From positions 62,001-126,000 of the forward strand of contig NZ_JAPTGG010000003.1 in the NCBI RefSeq assembly GCF_026891035.1: a stretch of DNA of 64,000 nt, written 5' to 3'. The first letter of the stretch is position 1, and the number at the start of each line of letters is the position of its first letter. The DNA is from Dasania phycosphaerae (lineage in GTDB: Bacteria > Pseudomonadota > Gammaproteobacteria > Pseudomonadales > Dasaniaceae). The translations under genes and the position numbers were made by a program. The notes beneath the pieces are model-generated. The model had not been told where the DNA came from and did no database searches. It was given only the letters and a program-made list of their open reading frames with translations. Positions 62,373-64,000 of this stretch are shown here, piece by piece.

Positions 62373-64000
62373 TGGCCGGCTTTTTGCTGGGCGATATAGT
62401 CGTCAACCAGTTGCTCCAACACGGTTAGCGGCACCGAGCCATTGCGCAACACTACATCGTGATACTCGCGTATATCAAAACGCTGGCCCAAGGCTAGGCG
62501 GGCTTTTTCTCGCAGTTCGATAATTTTTAGCATACCTATCTTATAGGCTGTGGCCTGTGCGGGCATTACGATATGGCGCTCCACCATTTTTACGGCATCG
62601 GCCAAGGCGTTGGGGGTATTGTTGGCGTAGTAGTCTATGCCTTGCTGGCGGGTCCAGCGTTTGGCGTGTATGCCGGTATCGACCACTAGGCGGCAGGCCC
62701 GCCACAGCTCCATAGCCAGGCGGCCGAAGTCGGCGTAAGGGTCTTGGTACAGGCCTATCTCTTTGGGCAGCATCTCAGAATATAGGCCCCAGCCTTCGGT
62801 GTAGGCGGTATAGCCCTCAAATTTGCGAAACTTGGGCAGGCTGTCCATCTCTTGCTTAATGGCTATTTGCATATGGTGGCCGGGTATACCCTCGTGGTAG
62901 GCCAACGCCGCCATTTGGTAGCTGGGCATGGAGGCCATGTCGTAGAGGTTGGCGTAATAAATGCCGGGGCGCGAGCCATCGGGGGCTGGCATTTGGTAAA
63001 AAGCTTTACCGGCAGATTTCTCTCTAAAGGCCTCTACTCGTTTCACTTTAAGTTGAGCCTTGGGCTGGGTTAAAAATAATTGCTCTAAGCGCCCCTGCAT
63101 ATCGTCTATCAGTGCGGTAGCCTCGCGTAAATAGCGATCCCGGCCTTGTGGGGTTTCAGGGTAGTAGAACTGTGGGTCTTGGCGCATAAAGTCAAAAAAC
63201 GCGCGCAGTTCTCCCTTAAAGCCGACTTGTTGCATAATTTGCCGCATCTCACTATGTATGCGGGCCACTTCTTGTAAGCCTATGTTGTGTATCTGCTCTG
63301 CGTTTAATGTAGTGGTAGTGATTTTGGCCAGGGCATGGTTATAGAAGGCTTCGCCGTCTGGTAGTTTCCATACGCCAGCGCGGTTATCGGCTTGTTGTGC
63401 TAGTTGCTCTAAATAGCTAATTAATTGTTGGTAGGCGGGGCGTAGCTGATGCAGTAAGGCATGCTGCAGTTGTTGCAGCAGCTGTTTGTTTTCGCTGGGG
63501 CTGAGTTCCAGCGAGCTTAATTTGTTTTTAAAGTCTGCTAGTAAGGTGCTGTCTTTGCCTTCAGCAAAGGGTTGCCCGTTGAGTAGGTTTTTTGAGTCGC
63601 GTATTACATGAGCAAAGACAAATTTCGGTGCAATAATGCCTTTGTCGGCGCGTAGTTGTAGTTGTTCTATCAGCTGAGTGATTAAGCGCTGGCTGCCTTT
63701 TACCCTGGCGATATAGTCCAGCGCTTCTTTGTGGTTGGCGATGCTGTGTTGGTTAATTAAAAAAGCCGGTATTTCTGAGTGGGTGCCAAACATTTGGTTT
63801 ACCGGGTAGCTGTGGTGACGCCAGGGGTAATCATCAATTTGGCTTTGCAAATATAAGCGCATCAGCTCGTGGCTGAGCAAGGTCTGCGGGCTGAGTTGCG
63901 TTTGATCCAGGCTTTGCAGGCGCTGTAGGTTGGCTTGGGCGTGATGATGTTCTGCCAGGGCAAACTGCTCGGATAAATCATGCCATTTATCATAATCTTT
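62369..64000 (-). CDS. DUF885 family metalloprotein (5' end outside window)
   Basis: 544 codons are visible; the frame stays open to the right edge, so the true start is beyond 64000. The Zn-peptidase-like motif HEGIPGHHMQ, with a further Glu in YTEGWGLYSE, is the DUF885 signature. Members resemble oligopeptidases; activity is largely untested. Its stop overlaps the GntR gene stop by 4 bp (convergent). Confidence 0.9.
   Translation of the reverse strand, partial: KDYDKWHDLSEQFALAEHHHAQANLQRLQSLDQTQLSPQTLLSHELMRLYLQSQIDDYPWRHHSYPVNQMFGTHSEIPAFLINQHSIANHKEALDYIARVKGSQRLITQLIEQLQLRADKGIIAPKFVFAHVIRDSKNLLNGQPFAEGKDSTLLADFKNKLSSLELSPSENKQLLQQLQHALLHQLRPAYQQLISYLEQLAQQADNRAGVWKLPDGEAFYNHALAKITTTTLNAEQIHNIGLQEVARIHSEMRQIMQQVGFKGELRAFFDFMRQDPQFYYPETPQGRDRYLREATALIDDMQGRLEQLFLTQPKAQLKVKRVEAFREKSAGKAFYQMPAPDGSRPGIYYANLYDMASMPSYQMAALAYHEGIPGHHMQIAIKQEMDSLPKFRKFEGYTAYTEGWGLYSEMLPKEIGLYQDPYADFGRLAMELWRACRLVVDTGIHAKRWTRQQGIDYYANNTPNALADAVKMVERHIVMPAQATAYKIGMLKIIELREKARLALGQRFDIREYHDVVLRNGSVPLTVLEQLVDDYIAQQKAGH

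Noticed and set aside
62369..63880. DUF885 gene starting at 63880
   Set aside because: That start is a TTG inside an open frame that continues to the window edge with plausible coding sequence.
1..64000. tRNA, rRNA, insertion sequences or prophage genes
   Set aside because: I read for T-loop-like patterns, transposase motifs and phage genes and found none that could be supported.

Overview
The window reads as an ordinary chromosomal stretch of a marine-type gammaproteobacterium. Supporting genes are uvrD, hexR, ubiC-ubiA, ftsY-ftsE-ftsX, rsmD, coaD, mutM, rlmJ, yaaA, yciA and a YfhL-type ferredoxin, all of gammaproteobacterial type. A second free-standing EF-G, TRAP and TonB-dependent uptake, a DmdB-like acyl-CoA ligase and frequent ATA isoleucine codons would fit a Cellvibrionales/Spongiibacteraceae-like organism; that placement is inference. 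I saw no rRNA, tRNA, CRISPR array, transposase, integrase or phage gene. Both edges cut genes: a Fic-like gene on the left and a DUF885 gene on the right.

Layout. 1-4 kb: degenerate Fic-like protein, HexR-type regulator, UvrD. 4.1-10.8 kb: a same-strand run with a TakP-like TRAP binding protein, a lipoprotein retropepsin-like 'zinc protease', an inactive-transglutaminase/multi-TM protein, a RimK-like ATP-grasp ligase, a glutathione transferase and an AstE/aspartoacylase-like M14 enzyme with a long Lys/Ala/Glu-rich spacer. The protease/transglutaminase-TM/ligase trio recurs in proteobacteria as a little-understood amide-bond system and is the best candidate here for undescribed biology. 10.8-17.7 kb: PilZ protein, orphan periplasmic binding protein, cupin, GNAT/FemAB-like protein, ubiA, ubiC, a rubredoxin-rubredoxin reductase fusion and an HU protein. 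18-25.4 kb: a TonB-dependent receptor followed by a LuxR response regulator, a periplasmic binding-like protein and a BarA/GacS-like hybrid kinase, which looks like a self-contained sensing module. 25.6-34 kb: dicarboxylate symporter, several DUF proteins, a receiver protein with a PilZ-like tail, yaaA, TRAP dctQM, yciA and mutM. 34-39.2 kb: ferredoxin, coaD, rsmD, ftsYEX. 39.2-50 kb: an AT-richer hypothetical where rpoH is often found, then MOSC, CYTH, OsmC, DmdB-like ligase, rlmJ, CDGSH, mntP, GNAT and a CPA1-type antiporter.

Catabolic theme. The right part carries both known glutarate routes: gcdR-gcdH-gcdG (CoA-dependent, 49.9-53.5 kb) and glaH(csiD)-lhgO with a divergent GntR/FCD regulator (CoA-independent hydroxylation to L-2-hydroxyglutarate and 2-oxoglutarate, 59.3-62.4 kb). 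Between them lie fusA2, another orphan binding protein and a membrane group (TM protein, DUF898, M48 peptidase).

Non-coding structure. Three intergenic gaps (33.1, 47.1 and 52.1 kb) are filled by degenerate 7-bp periodic repeats with the frame AG-N5. Two of them are arranged as inverted arms around a hairpin. A perfect 16-bp inverted repeat at 59.2 kb places the ribosome binding site of the downstream gene inside a stem.
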